Assembly (NCBI GenBank): GCA_023230565.1
Contig: JALNXD010000034.1
Location: 1-31,603, forward strand
DNA: 31,603 bases
Direction of reading: 5' to 3'
DNA from: Syntrophales bacterium
GTDB taxonomy: Bacteria; Desulfobacterota; Syntrophia; Syntrophales; UBA2210
Below, in pieces: positions 7,205-15,403 of the stretch. The position numbers and the translations under genes were made by a program. Under the pieces are notes generated by a model, which saw only the letters and a program-made list of their open reading frames with translations, was not told the DNA's origin and ran no database searches. Each line of letters begins with the position of its first letter. Within the stretch, counting starts at the first letter, position 1.

Positions 7205-7402
7205 ATGCCCAAGATTAAAACTCATAGAGGGGCGGCTAAAAGGTTCGGGATAACTGGGACCGGCAAAATTAAACGAAGTAAGGCGTATGCCAGTCACATC
7301 TTGACAAAGAAAACTCGAAAAAGAAAAAGGAATTTAAGAAAATCCACCATTTTACATTCGAGGGATTCAGAAGGAATTAAAAAGCTGATCCCTTACCTTT
7401 GA
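7205..7402 (+). CDS. rpmI: 50S ribosomal protein L35
   Basis: The 65-residue, very basic protein starts PKIKTHRGAAKRF and contains SHILTKKTRKRKRNLRK, the L35 pattern. It is a component of the large ribosomal subunit. A ribosome-binding site GAGGTGA precedes ATG 7205. The 100-base gap after infC holds no clear structure. The infC-rpmI-rplT order is the standard one. Confidence 0.97.
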   Translation: MPKIKTHRGAAKRFGITGTGKIKRSKAYASHILTKKTRKRKRNLRKSTILHSRDSEGIKKLIPYL

Positions 7403-7475
7403 GAGTTGTCTGCCGGTCATTCTGAATGTAAATCTTTTATAGCAAAGCATTCTTACAGCGAAACGGAGAAATAAA

Positions 7476-7835
7476 ATGGCGAGAGTAAAAAGAGGAGTCC
7501 ATGCCAAAAAAAAGAGACGGAAAATCCTTAAACTTGCGAAAGGATATTTCGGCGCAAGGAGTCGGCTATACCGGACAGCGACTGAAGCTGTAAACCGGGC
7601 GATGAAATTTGCCTATCGGGATCGAAAGGCAAGGAAACGGGAATTTCGGAAATTGTGGATCGCAAGAATTAATGCCGCTGCCAGAATGAACGGTATTACA
7701 TATAGCAGATTTATGGATGGAATCCAAAAGGCGGGAGTTGGCCTGGATAGAAAAATTCTTTCTGATATTGCCGTGTATGATTCCGGGGCTTTCAAAAAAA
7801 TTGTTCTTATAGCCAAAGGTGAATTTACTGCATGA
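7476..7835 (+). CDS. rplT: 50S ribosomal protein L20
   Basis: The 119-residue basic protein has the L20 hallmarks ARVKRGVHAKKKRRKILKLAKGY, the second block LWIARINAAARMNGITYSRF and a C-terminal DRKILSDIAV region. L20 binds 23S rRNA early in 50S assembly, and in some bacteria it represses its own operon. It follows rpmI by 73 bases, and its stop overlaps the pheS start (ATGA), so pheS is probably translationally coupled to it. Confidence 0.97.
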   Translation: MARVKRGVHAKKKRRKILKLAKGYFGARSRLYRTATEAVNRAMKFAYRDRKARKREFRKLWIARINAAARMNGITYSRFMDGIQKAGVGLDRKILSDIAVYDSGAFKKIVLIAKGEFTA

Positions 7836-8848
7836 AAGAAGCCCTTGAGAAACTTCAAAGAGAAGCTCTCACTGAAATACGGAAAGCGAAAAATAAAGAA
7901 GAATTCCTTGGTATTCGGATCAAATATATTGGAAGGAAAGGACTGCTCACGGACCTTTTGCGGACACTCAAGGATGTTTCACCTGAAGACAGGCCTGTCC
8001 TTGGAAAACTTTCCAATGAGACCAAGAATTTGATTTCTCTGGAGATAGAGAAAGCTCTGGAGCGAATCGCTGAAAAAGATAAAGAAGGAGAACTTCTCCG
8101 GGAATATATAGATGTGACATTGCCGGGAAGAATCTTCCCTTATGGCCGGAGGCATCCTGTTTCCCAGGTAATGAGAGAGATCTGTTCCATTTTTTCCGAT
8201 CTGGGTTTTATCGTTGTCGAAGGGCCTGAGGTGGAGCTTGACTATTACAATTTTGAGGCCCTTAATATACCGAAAGATCATCCCGCACGCGATATGCAGG
8301 ATACGTTTTATATTTCAGAAGAAACTGTTTTGAGGACTCATACATCGCCGGTTCAGATCAGAATTATGGAAAAGCAGCGTCCTCCGGTAAGAATTCTGTC
8401 GCCTGGAAAAGTTTACCGGCCGGATTCAGATGTTTCACATACGCCAATGTTTCACCAGGTAGAGGGCCTGCTTGTAGATGAAAAAGTTACGTTTGGGGAT
8501 CTTAAAGGCGTATTGAGATATTTTGCACAAAAGATTTTTGGAGAAAACACGGAGATAAGATTTCGTCCCAGCTTTTTTCCATTTACTGAACCGAGCGCCG
8601 AAGTGGATATCAAATGTGTAATCTGTGGCGGAAAAGGATGCCGGGTTTGCGGACAGAGCGGCTGGCTTGAAATTTTGGGGTCAGGTATGGTTGATCCTGA
8701 AGTTTTCCGGAATGTAGGCTATGATGCGGATGAGGTCTCCGGCTTTGCTTTTGGACTCGGAGTTGAACGAATCACCATGCTGAAATATGGCATATCGGAC
8801 ATTCGTTTATTCTTCGAGAATGATTTACGGTTTTTGGATCAATTTTGA
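7832..8848 (+). CDS. pheS: Phenylalanine--tRNA ligase, alpha subunit
   Basis: PheS carries the catalytic site of the (alpha-beta)2 PheRS. The 338-residue protein has an N-terminal coiled coil (about 1-90) for tRNA binding and then the class II core: HPVSQVMREI, FEALNIPKDHPARD, the motif 2 segment GKVYRPDSDVSHTPMFHQ and the motif 3 segment GFAFGLGVERITML. Four cysteines, CVICGGKGCRVC, lie before motif 3, as in many bacterial PheS proteins. The start ATG 7832 overlaps the rplT stop by four bases. The pheT gene follows after 16 bases. Confidence 0.97.
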   Translation: MKEALEKLQREALTEIRKAKNKEEFLGIRIKYIGRKGLLTDLLRTLKDVSPEDRPVLGKLSNETKNLISLEIEKALERIAEKDKEGELLREYIDVTLPGRIFPYGRRHPVSQVMREICSIFSDLGFIVVEGPEVELDYYNFEALNIPKDHPARDMQDTFYISEETVLRTHTSPVQIRIMEKQRPPVRILSPGKVYRPDSDVSHTPMFHQVEGLLVDEKVTFGDLKGVLRYFAQKIFGENTEIRFRPSFFPFTEPSAEVDIKCVICGGKGCRVCGQSGWLEILGSGMVDPEVFRNVGYDADEVSGFAFGLGVERITMLKYGISDIRLFFENDLRFLDQF

Positions 8849-8864
8849 GAAAATGTAGGAACCG

Positions 8865-11300
8865 ATGCTTGTCAGTTTAAAATGGTTGACCGATTATATT
8901 GATATTAAAGAATCTCCCCCGGAAATTGCGGATAAACTTACAATGGTGGGGCTAGAGGTGGATTCCGTTTATGAGAGCCACCCGGATTTTACCGGTGTCA
9001 TTACAGCCAGGATAAAGGCGATTTCATCCCACCCAAATGCTGACAAGCTCTCCATTTGTGAAATTGCAACAGATGACCGGGAGTATAGAGTAGTGTGCGG
9101 AGCGCCCAATATTCATGTGGGCGATGTAGTTCCGCTTGCGAGGGTAGGAGCGGTTATCCCAGGGGGATATACGATAAAACATTCAAAAATCAGAGGTGAA
9201 GCATCGGAAGGCATGTTATGTTCCGAGGAAGAGCTCGGCCTTGGAGATGATGCTTCAGGAATAATGATTTTGGACAGGAATCTCCCTCTTGGTGTGGATT
9301 TGGCAAAAGCGCTAAGTCTTGGTGATACAATTTTTGATGTCGCGGTGACACCAAATAGACCGGATTGTCTCAGCATTATTGGAATTGCCCGAGAAATTGC
9401 TGCATTGACGAACCAGAAAGTAAAATATCCAATCTCTTTCTGTAAGGAAACGGATGAAGATATTCAGCGCGTTGCTTCTGTCGAGATTCTAGATTCAAAT
9501 CTTTGTCCACGCTATACGGCAAGGATGATTAAAGATATACAAATCAAGCAATCTCCTTCATGGCTCAGAATGAGGCTTGAGGCAGTCGGAATGAGAGCGA
9601 TAAACAATGTAGTTGATATTACCAATTTTGTTATGATGGAGTACGGGCAGCCCTTACATGCCTTTGATTTTCGCTTTCTTGAAAAAGGAAAAATCATAGT
9701 CCGCGGTGCAGAAGAAGGTGAAGGATTTATTTCTCTCGATGAGAAGCCAAGAACACTTAAAAAAGATACCCTGATGATATGCGATGGCGTAAAACCGGTA
9801 GCTATTGCCGGGATTATGGGAGGATTGAATTCAGAAGTGAGGGAAGATACAGATACAGTTCTTCTGGAAAGCGCGTACTTTAATCCTTCATCAATACGAA
9901 AGACCTCTCGAGTTCTTGGAATGAGCACTGATGCCGCTTTTCGTTTCGAGCGCGGTGTTGATCCGGAAGGAGTGGTAGAAGCTCTCAATAGAGCAGCGAG
10001 TCTCATTGCCGATTTTTCAGGAGGATCTATTTGCAAGGGGTACATAGATGAATATCCTCAGAAAGTTGAATCGGCGAAAGATGTAATTTTGAGACCGGCA
10101 AAGGTGAACGAAATACTCGGCACCGATATCGATATTAAAACGATGAATAAAATTCTCGAAGATCTCGAAATGGATTGTGTCGAGAAAAATAATCAAATTC
10201 TAGTAACGCCACCATCCTTTAGAAGAGACCTGTTCCGGGAAATCGATCTCATAGAGGAAATTGCCCGCCTGAATGGATATGAAAAAATTCCTATTACCCT
10301 GCCCAATCTCACACCGCACAAAGCTCATGATAACGGAAAGTTGCAGTTAAAAGAAAAAATTAAAAATATTCTCAATGGTCAGGGATACTCAGAGATTATA
10401 AACTACAGTTTTACATCATTCGATTCGGCTTCAATTTTTGGAATGAGCGGCAGCGACGAAGGAGAACGGCTCGTAAAGATAAAAAATCCTCTGACTGAAG
10501 ATGCATCCATCATGAGAACCAGTCTTGCAAGCGGTCTTCTTGAAACAATGAGGAAGAATATTAATGTAGGTAATACTAATATCAAGTTGTTCGAAATAGG
10601 CAAAATTTTCAATGCCACAACTGATGACGATTTACCTTTGGAGAAGGAGCACTTGGGAATTCTTATCACGGGGGACCGTTTTAAAGAACAGTGGCACTTT
10701 AGAGAAACACCTGCTGATTATTATGACCTGAAAGGATGTCTCGAGACGCTTCTGAGATCTGCCGGGTTTGAGAATTATCGTTTTACCAGGAATACGAATA
10801 TAGCTTTTTTCCATCCGGGCAAGTCGTCTATCATATCTATTAATGGACATCCGGCAGCGGGTATAATGGGGGAAGTGCATCCCGAGATCCTTGAGAAAAT
10901 GGATGTAACGCAAAAAGTGTTCATTTGTGAACTTGATATATCTGTAGTACTAAAGGCTTCGGAAATTCAGAGAAAACAATTTAAGGAAATTCCCAGATTT
11001 CCGGCAGTCTTAAGAGATGTTGCTTTCCTGGTTGATAAGAAGGTACCTGCGGACGAATTAATAAAGATTACTCTTGAGGATAGTGAAGAATTGCTTGAAA
11101 ACGTTAACATATTTGATGTATATACAGGGAAGGGTATTCCTCAAGAAATGAAAAGCTTGGCCCTGAGGTTTACGTATCGGTCGGGTTCGAAAACATTGGC
11201 CGATAATGAGGTGTACGAGGTGCATAGCAGGATAGTTGAAAAGATCCTGAAAAAAACAGGAGCCAAAGTCCGAGGCGCCGAACAACTGAATCCGATATAA
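8865..11300 (+). CDS. pheT: Phenylalanine--tRNA ligase, beta subunit
   Basis: PheT is the tRNA-recognising and editing partner of PheS. The 811-residue protein shows the normal order: an EMAP-like tRNA-binding domain at about 40-150 (HPNADKLSICEI, VCGAPNI), the B3/B4 editing domain at about 210-390 (NNVVDITNFVMMEYGQPLHAFD), B5 at about 400-475 and the catalytic-like fold. It ends in a ferredoxin-like anticodon-binding domain with FPAVLRDVAF and SLALRFTYRS. The length is normal for a long-form beta subunit. It starts at ATG 8865 with TAGGAA upstream. The ihfA gene follows after 13 bases. Confidence 0.97.
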   Translation: MLVSLKWLTDYIDIKESPPEIADKLTMVGLEVDSVYESHPDFTGVITARIKAISSHPNADKLSICEIATDDREYRVVCGAPNIHVGDVVPLARVGAVIPGGYTIKHSKIRGEASEGMLCSEEELGLGDDASGIMILDRNLPLGVDLAKALSLGDTIFDVAVTPNRPDCLSIIGIAREIAALTNQKVKYPISFCKETDEDIQRVASVEILDSNLCPRYTARMIKDIQIKQSPSWLRMRLEAVGMRAINNVVDITNFVMMEYGQPLHAFDFRFLEKGKIIVRGAEEGEGFISLDEKPRTLKKDTLMICDGVKPVAIAGIMGGLNSEVREDTDTVLLESAYFNPSSIRKTSRVLGMSTDAAFRFERGVDPEGVVEALNRAASLIADFSGGSICKGYIDEYPQKVESAKDVILRPAKVNEILGTDIDIKTMNKILEDLEMDCVEKNNQILVTPPSFRRDLFREIDLIEEIARLNGYEKIPITLPNLTPHKAHDNGKLQLKEKIKNILNGQGYSEIINYSFTSFDSASIFGMSGSDEGERLVKIKNPLTEDASIMRTSLASGLLETMRKNINVGNTNIKLFEIGKIFNATTDDDLPLEKEHLGILITGDRFKEQWHFRETPADYYDLKGCLETLLRSAGFENYRFTRNTNIAFFHPGKSSIISINGHPAAGIMGEVHPEILEKMDVTQKVFICELDISVVLKASEIQRKQFKEIPRFPAVLRDVAFLVDKKVPADELIKITLEDSEELLENVNIFDVYTGKGIPQEMKSLALRFTYRSGSKTLADNEVYEVHSRIVEKILKKTGAKVRGAEQLNPI

Positions 11301-11313
11301 CAAGGAGCAAAAA

Positions 11314-11589
11314 ATGACAAAAGCAGATATAGTTCAAAACCTTTACAATAAACTTGGGTTTTCAAAAAAAGATTCTGCCAGGATCGTTGAGTCTGTTTTT
11401 GATATCATAAAAGAAAATCTTGCCCAAGGTGAAAAGATAAAAATTTCTGGCTTCGGAAATTTTGTCGTCAATGAAAAAAGAGCGCGCAAGGGGCGAAATC
11501 CGCAAACCGGGCAGACTATTACAATATCGGAAAGAAAAGTTCTAACCTTCAAAGCGAGTCAAGTTCTGAGGAATGCACTGAATGAATAA
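11314..11589 (+). CDS. ihfA: Integration host factor, alpha subunit
   Basis: A 91-residue member of the HU/IHF family of DNA-bending proteins. It has the conserved GFGNF turn, the basic arm RARKGRNPQTGQ with the intercalating proline, and a C-terminal helix. The position directly after pheT is the conserved place of ihfA in many proteobacteria and argues for IHF-alpha over HU. AAGGAG six bases before ATG 11314 supports the start. It probably belongs to the pheST transcription unit, with the MerR gene next. Confidence 0.93.
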   Translation: MTKADIVQNLYNKLGFSKKDSARIVESVFDIIKENLAQGEKIKISGFGNFVVNEKRARKGRNPQTGQTITISERKVLTFKASQVLRNALNE

Positions 11590-11623
11590 ACGGTGAATAG
11601 CCGGAAATTTAGTCACAGGTATC

Positions 11624-11956
11624 ATGAGCGAACTGATTCCCGATAAATCTTATTTCCGCATCGGTGAAGTGAGTAAACTGCTCGGAGTCGAGCCTTATGT
11701 TGTGAGGTATTGGGAATCTGAATTCCGAACTGTAAAGCCCATCCGAACTAAATCATATCAGCGCCTGTATAGAAGAAAAGATGTTCAGGAATTAATGAAG
11801 ATCAAAAGCCTCTTGTACAAGGATAAATATACGATTGCAGGTGCTAAAAAGAAGCTATCAACTAACAGTCAGATTCCGGCTCCGGTTGAAGGTTATTTAG
11901 AGGTTCTGGACGAAATAAAAAAAGAACTTAGGATGATCAGGGCGTTAATGCGCTAA
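11624..11956 (+). CDS. Small MerR-family transcriptional regulator
   Basis: The 110-residue protein has a MerR-type winged helix-turn-helix at about 8-75 (FRIGEVSKLLGVEPYVVRYWESEF, then YQRLYRRKDVQELMKIKSLL) and a short C-terminal helix. It has no effector-binding or metal-cysteine domain. It follows ihfA, an arrangement seen in deltaproteobacteria, and the target genes are not known. It lies 34 bases downstream of ihfA and probably shares its transcript. The weak AGGT before ATG 11624 suggests modest translation. Confidence 0.88.
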   Translation: MSELIPDKSYFRIGEVSKLLGVEPYVVRYWESEFRTVKPIRTKSYQRLYRRKDVQELMKIKSLLYKDKYTIAGAKKKLSTNSQIPAPVEGYLEVLDEIKKELRMIRALMR

Positions 11957-12000
11957 GGAAACAGAAAAGCCGGTCTTCATCACAGTATGCAAACCGGCTC
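11957..12000 (-). terminator. Terminator for the PxxKW gene (minus strand)
   Basis: AGCCGGT at 11968-11974 pairs with ACCGGCT at 11993-11999. On the minus strand the stem is followed by TTTTCTGTTT, so it ends the leftward transcript. On the plus strand no T run follows, so it would not be an efficient stop for the merR transcript. Confidence 0.65.
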
Positions 12001-12026
12001 TAAATGAAACCTTTTGAACGAATAGC

Positions 12027-12308
12027 TTATTTTCTAGCCATTCTTTTTGATGCTTTTAGCGGGTTTATTTTTTGTATACTGGCAGTTTGGGCATGTTTAA
12101 CGTGTGTGGCGGCAGAGCATCCGCCTACAGCCCATTTGCTTGCCGGGTCCGGATACATCATGCAATATTTTTCACCTTCGAATTCGACGATTTTGCCGCA
12201 GCCTTCGCATTTTTCAATAATGGGATTGCACCTGCCTCCATTATAGGAACAGCCCTTTTTAGTCATGAAAACACACTCCACTCCTGCCTTTACAGTTTGA
12301 CAAACCAT
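12027..12308 (-). CDS. PxxKW-family cysteine-rich protein
   Basis: The 93-residue protein starts MVCQTVKAGVECVFMTKKGCSY and has ten cysteines spread over the first ~70 residues, among them EKCEGCGK. The motif PDPASKW gives the family its name. These small proteins are common in sulfate-reducing and syntrophic deltaproteobacteria; function is unknown, and metal or Fe-S binding is inferred from the Cys pairs. I chose the ATG at 12308 rather than an upstream ATG at 12347 because GGGGGTGA lies directly before 12308 and the family begins there. Upstream on the same strand is a terminator-like hairpin; downstream is its terminator. Confidence 0.8.
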   Translation of the reverse strand: MVCQTVKAGVECVFMTKKGCSYNGGRCNPIIEKCEGCGKIVEFEGEKYCMMYPDPASKWAVGGCSAATHVKHAQTASIQKINPLKASKRMARK

Positions 12309-12343
12309 GGGTATCACCCCCTTTTTAATATTTATACTATCCG

Positions 12344-12380
12344 GCAAAAAAAATCGGGCACTGTACTGGCGCCCGATTTG
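12344..12380 (-). terminator. Terminator-like hairpin (attenuator?) before the PxxKW gene
   Basis: On the minus strand, AAATCGGGC and GCCCGATTT form a nine-pair stem with an 11-base loop, directly followed by a run of T. This is a textbook rho-independent terminator, but it points towards the PxxKW start 43 bases further on. No minus-strand gene ends here. A TTGACA box at 12432-12437 (minus) could drive the RNA that ends in it. Confidence 0.6.
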
Positions 12381-12523
12381 TATTTACCTTGGCATCCAAA
12401 CGGAGACGTACCTAACAAACTTCAGGGTTTCTGTCAATTAAAATTTCATTGATTAGCATTTGACTTCGGATAGCAATAATGCTAGTTATTTCAGTCGTTG
12501 CGTAAAGATAATAAAGAGGGAAT

Positions 12524-13270
12524 ATGGAGGATAATGAAGGTAAAAATCGAAAATCCTTAATCGGTATTTCTATATTTACAAGATCTCTTCTCATGAATGC
12601 CGCCTGGAGTTTCCAAAATATGCAAAATATAGGATTTGCATATTCATTGGCGCCTATCGCCAACCTTTTCGCATGCAAGAAACAGAAAATATTACAGAGG
12701 CATGTCGATACATTCAGCACTCATCCTTATATGGCAAGTATAATCGTTGGTTCGGTCGCACATCTGGAAGCGAAATCTTCACATCAGTATGAGGAAATCA
12801 TGCGACAGAAACAGGCATTGATGGGACCATATGCAGCCTTGGGAGATCCTTTTTTCTGGGGCTCGCTCAGACCAGCTTCGGCAATTATCGGTGTGAGTTC
12901 TGCTTTTGCAGGGTTTGCCATTGCTCCGATTCTTTTTTTAATAATATTTAATGCCGTACATTTTTGGATCAGAGGAACCGGGTTTATTGAGGCTTTTCGC
13001 TATGGCACAGGCGCTCTCGATTTCCTGAAAAAACTGAAGCTGCCCGAGGCGGCGAGAAAAATTAGAGGAGTATCTCTTTTTTTCCTCGCTCTACTGGCCG
13101 GATCATCTTTTTTCTTTTGGCAGCCTTTTAATACGATGTTCTCCGATGTAATAGAAGGTCCGGCAGTTTTTGCAGTTATTTTTATTTCACTGTTTTTGAT
13201 GGCTCGAAGAGTATCGCCGATTGTTATTCTTTATGGCATCTCGATTTTATCTTTTGTCATAGCACCGTGA
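12524..13270 (+). CDS. PTS system mannose/fructose/sorbose family, IID component
   Basis: The 248-residue protein is an EIID membrane subunit of the mannose-type PTS. It begins with FTRSLLMNAAWSFQNMQNIGFAYSLAP, the EIID signature, continues with PYMASIIVGSVAHLEAK and GPYAALGDPFFWGSLRP, and has hydrophobic segments at the end. EIID normally works with EIIC in the membrane and with EIIA/EIIB in the cytosol, none of which is in this window. It is followed after three bases by HPr and then EI, so the three form one operon. A sugar-transport role for the lone EIID here is uncertain; a regulatory or incomplete system is possible. Confidence 0.88.
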   Translation: MEDNEGKNRKSLIGISIFTRSLLMNAAWSFQNMQNIGFAYSLAPIANLFACKKQKILQRHVDTFSTHPYMASIIVGSVAHLEAKSSHQYEEIMRQKQALMGPYAALGDPFFWGSLRPASAIIGVSSAFAGFAIAPILFLIIFNAVHFWIRGTGFIEAFRYGTGALDFLKKLKLPEAARKIRGVSLFFLALLAGSSFFFWQPFNTMFSDVIEGPAVFAVIFISLFLMARRVSPIVILYGISILSFVIAP

Positions 13271-13273
13271 TAA

Positions 13274-13543
13274 ATGAAAATTATAAGAACTTTCATACTA
13301 AAAAATGAATTAGGACTTCATGCAAGGGCGGCCGTGCTCATGGTGAATGTTTCAAATAGATTTAGGGCGAACGTTACTTTTGAAAAAGATGGACGAATTG
13401 TTGATGGAAAGAGTATCCTTGGGATATTAACTTTAGCCTGCCCGAAAGGCGGATCTATAACAATTACGGCAGAAGGTAACGATGCTGAAGATGTCATGAA
13501 AGCTTTCGAAGTATTGATAGACAATAAGTTTGGAGAAAATTAG
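13274..13543 (+). CDS. ptsH: Phosphocarrier protein HPr
   Basis: The 89-residue HPr has the phosphorylated histidine H16 in LGLHARAA. It also has the second site S47 in DGKSILGILTLA, the serine that HPr kinase modifies in other bacteria. It transfers phosphate from EI to EIIA proteins. The start ATG 13274 lies three bases after the EIID stop, and the EI gene begins immediately after its stop. HPr kinase is not in the window. Confidence 0.95.
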   Translation: MKIIRTFILKNELGLHARAAVLMVNVSNRFRANVTFEKDGRIVDGKSILGILTLACPKGGSITITAEGNDAEDVMKAFEVLIDNKFGEN

Positions 13544-15322
13544 TTGACTGCGCACTTTGCAAAAAGAACAATAGTTTTAAAGGGGATAGGTGTTTCACCA
13601 GGTATTGTGAGCGGCAGCGTTTATGTAATAACTCATCGTATAGCCAGAATCTCCCGCCATAAACTCAGTGACAAGGCGCTTATACGTGAGGAGATCATAA
13701 AATTCAGTTCTGCTCTTGAAAGTTCTATCAAAGAGCTGGCGGATATAAAAGATAAGTTGAACGATCCTGAAGGAATTGGTCCGCTTATAATAGATGCCCA
13801 TATTATGATACTCAAGGATGAAGGGTTTATACGAAACACGATCGCTCATATAGAGAATGAAGGAATTAACGCACAATGGGCGCTCGAAAAGACTGTTTCA
13901 AGATATCAAGAAATCTTTAAAAAAATTGAGGATCCCTATCTTAAAGAGCGGATAAGAGATATTGAGGATGTGGTACAGCGTATCTTCCGGCATCTTTCAG
14001 GTATCAAATACGATAAAATATCAGATATCGAAGAGGAAACTATCATTGTTGCCAGAGATCTTTCTCCTGCAGACACAATCCAGATGAAGGTTGAAAAAGT
14101 CCTGGGATTTGCCACCGACATAGGAGGAAAAACATCGCACACAACTATTGTAGCCCGCTCACTTGGTATCCCTGCCGTTGTCGGTTTGGAAACGATCACG
14201 AGTGAAGTGAGAACAGATGACATCATTGTAATGGATGGAACCTCCGGAGTCGTTATTGTCAATCCAGATCAGGAAACACTGAAAAGGTATGAGGATAAAA
14301 AACGCCACCACCTCGCCATGGAGGAGGATTTGTTGAGCGATGCGTTTCTTCCGGCTGTCACTAAAGATAACTATAGCATCGGTGTTGGAGCAAATATTGA
14401 ATTTATAGAAGAAATCCCTTCAGCGGTACTTCACGGAGCAAATGGCGTGGGTCTCTTTCGCACAGAATTTCTCTATGTGAATAAGGAGAGGCTTCCTACT
14501 GAAGAAGAGCATTTTTTGCAATACAAATCAGTAATAGAAGGAGACCAAATTAAATGGGCGACGATCCGAACGTTTGATCTCGGAGGGGACAAATTTATTT
14601 CCGATCCGCGCCTTGCAGAAGAAATGAATCCGGCGATGGGGCTCAGAGCAGTGAGATATTGCCTTCGAGAAAGGCAGTCTTTTATTATTCAGCTGAGAGC
14701 TATTTTACGTGCAAGCGCTTACGGGAATACGGGAATTATGATTCCCATGATCTCAGGCGTTGAAGAGATCAAAGAGGTAAAGAAAATTATTCATGAGGTT
14801 AAGCAACAGCTTATTTCCGAAAGAATTCCGATAAACCAACAAATAAAGCTTGGAATTATGATAGAAGTTCCCTCTGCAGTAATGATGGCGGATGCGTTGG
14901 CTCGGGAAGTTGACTTTTTCAGTATAGGGACAAATGACCTTATTCAATATGCTCTTGCTATTGACCGCGTGAATGAACATGTGGCATATCTCTATCGGCC
15001 TTGCCATCCCGCGGTATTAAGGCTTATAAAGCAGGTTATTGATGCTGGTCACAGAGCTGGTATAAAAGTGGCCATGTGTGGAGAAATGGCTGGAGATCCT
15101 TTTTGTACAATGATACTGCTAGGCTTGGAGCTTGACGGATTAAGCATGACTCCCCTTGCAATTCCTCGAGTCAAGAGGATAATCAGGGAGTCGACTCTCA
15201 AAGAGGCAAAGGAACTGCTTGCTCAAGTTATGAATTTTACAAGAACTGATGAAATAGAGCCGTATATAAAAAAGTACATGAGCAGGCGCTTTCCTCAATA
15301 TTGTGTCATAAACCATGAATAA
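13544..15322 (+). CDS. ptsI: Phosphoenolpyruvate--protein phosphotransferase (Enzyme I)
   Basis: EI moves phosphate from PEP to HPr. The 592-residue protein has an N-terminal HPr-binding helical domain, the swivelling phosphohistidine domain with GGKTSHTTIVARSLGIPAVVG (H199), and the C-terminal PEP-binding barrel with GLFRTEFLY, DFFSIGTNDLIQYALAIDR and the catalytic C512 in VAMCGEMAGDP. All catalytic residues are present, so it should be active. The start is TTG 13544, directly at the HPr stop (TAGTTG), with GGAG upstream. Its substrate PEP is made by enolase, encoded 2.7 kb away on the opposite strand. Confidence 0.96.
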   Translation: MTAHFAKRTIVLKGIGVSPGIVSGSVYVITHRIARISRHKLSDKALIREEIIKFSSALESSIKELADIKDKLNDPEGIGPLIIDAHIMILKDEGFIRNTIAHIENEGINAQWALEKTVSRYQEIFKKIEDPYLKERIRDIEDVVQRIFRHLSGIKYDKISDIEEETIIVARDLSPADTIQMKVEKVLGFATDIGGKTSHTTIVARSLGIPAVVGLETITSEVRTDDIIVMDGTSGVVIVNPDQETLKRYEDKKRHHLAMEEDLLSDAFLPAVTKDNYSIGVGANIEFIEEIPSAVLHGANGVGLFRTEFLYVNKERLPTEEEHFLQYKSVIEGDQIKWATIRTFDLGGDKFISDPRLAEEMNPAMGLRAVRYCLRERQSFIIQLRAILRASAYGNTGIMIPMISGVEEIKEVKKIIHEVKQQLISERIPINQQIKLGIMIEVPSAVMMADALAREVDFFSIGTNDLIQYALAIDRVNEHVAYLYRPCHPAVLRLIKQVIDAGHRAGIKVAMCGEMAGDPFCTMILLGLELDGLSMTPLAIPRVKRIIRESTLKEAKELLAQVMNFTRTDEIEPYIKKYMSRRFPQYCVINHE

Positions 15323-15403
15323 ACAATTTGAATATCTATTCGATTTTGCACTGAAGGGCTATAACCGAAAGCTGTAAATTGAAAAATACAATCGCGGAAA
15401 GAC

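Noticed and set aside
12471..12484. Small hairpin TAGCA-ATAA-TGCTA upstream of the EIID gene
   Set aside because: Five pairs with no supporting context or T run; too weak to call.
12309..12523. Known riboswitch (fluoride or cyclic-di-GMP) before the PxxKW gene
   Set aside because: None of the conserved bases of these classes is seen. Only the terminator-type hairpin is supported.
15315..15377. 20-residue frame overlapping the ptsI stop (MNKQFEYLFDFALKGYNRKL)
   Set aside because: It could be a coupled micropeptide, but there is no ribosome-binding site and the length is within chance.
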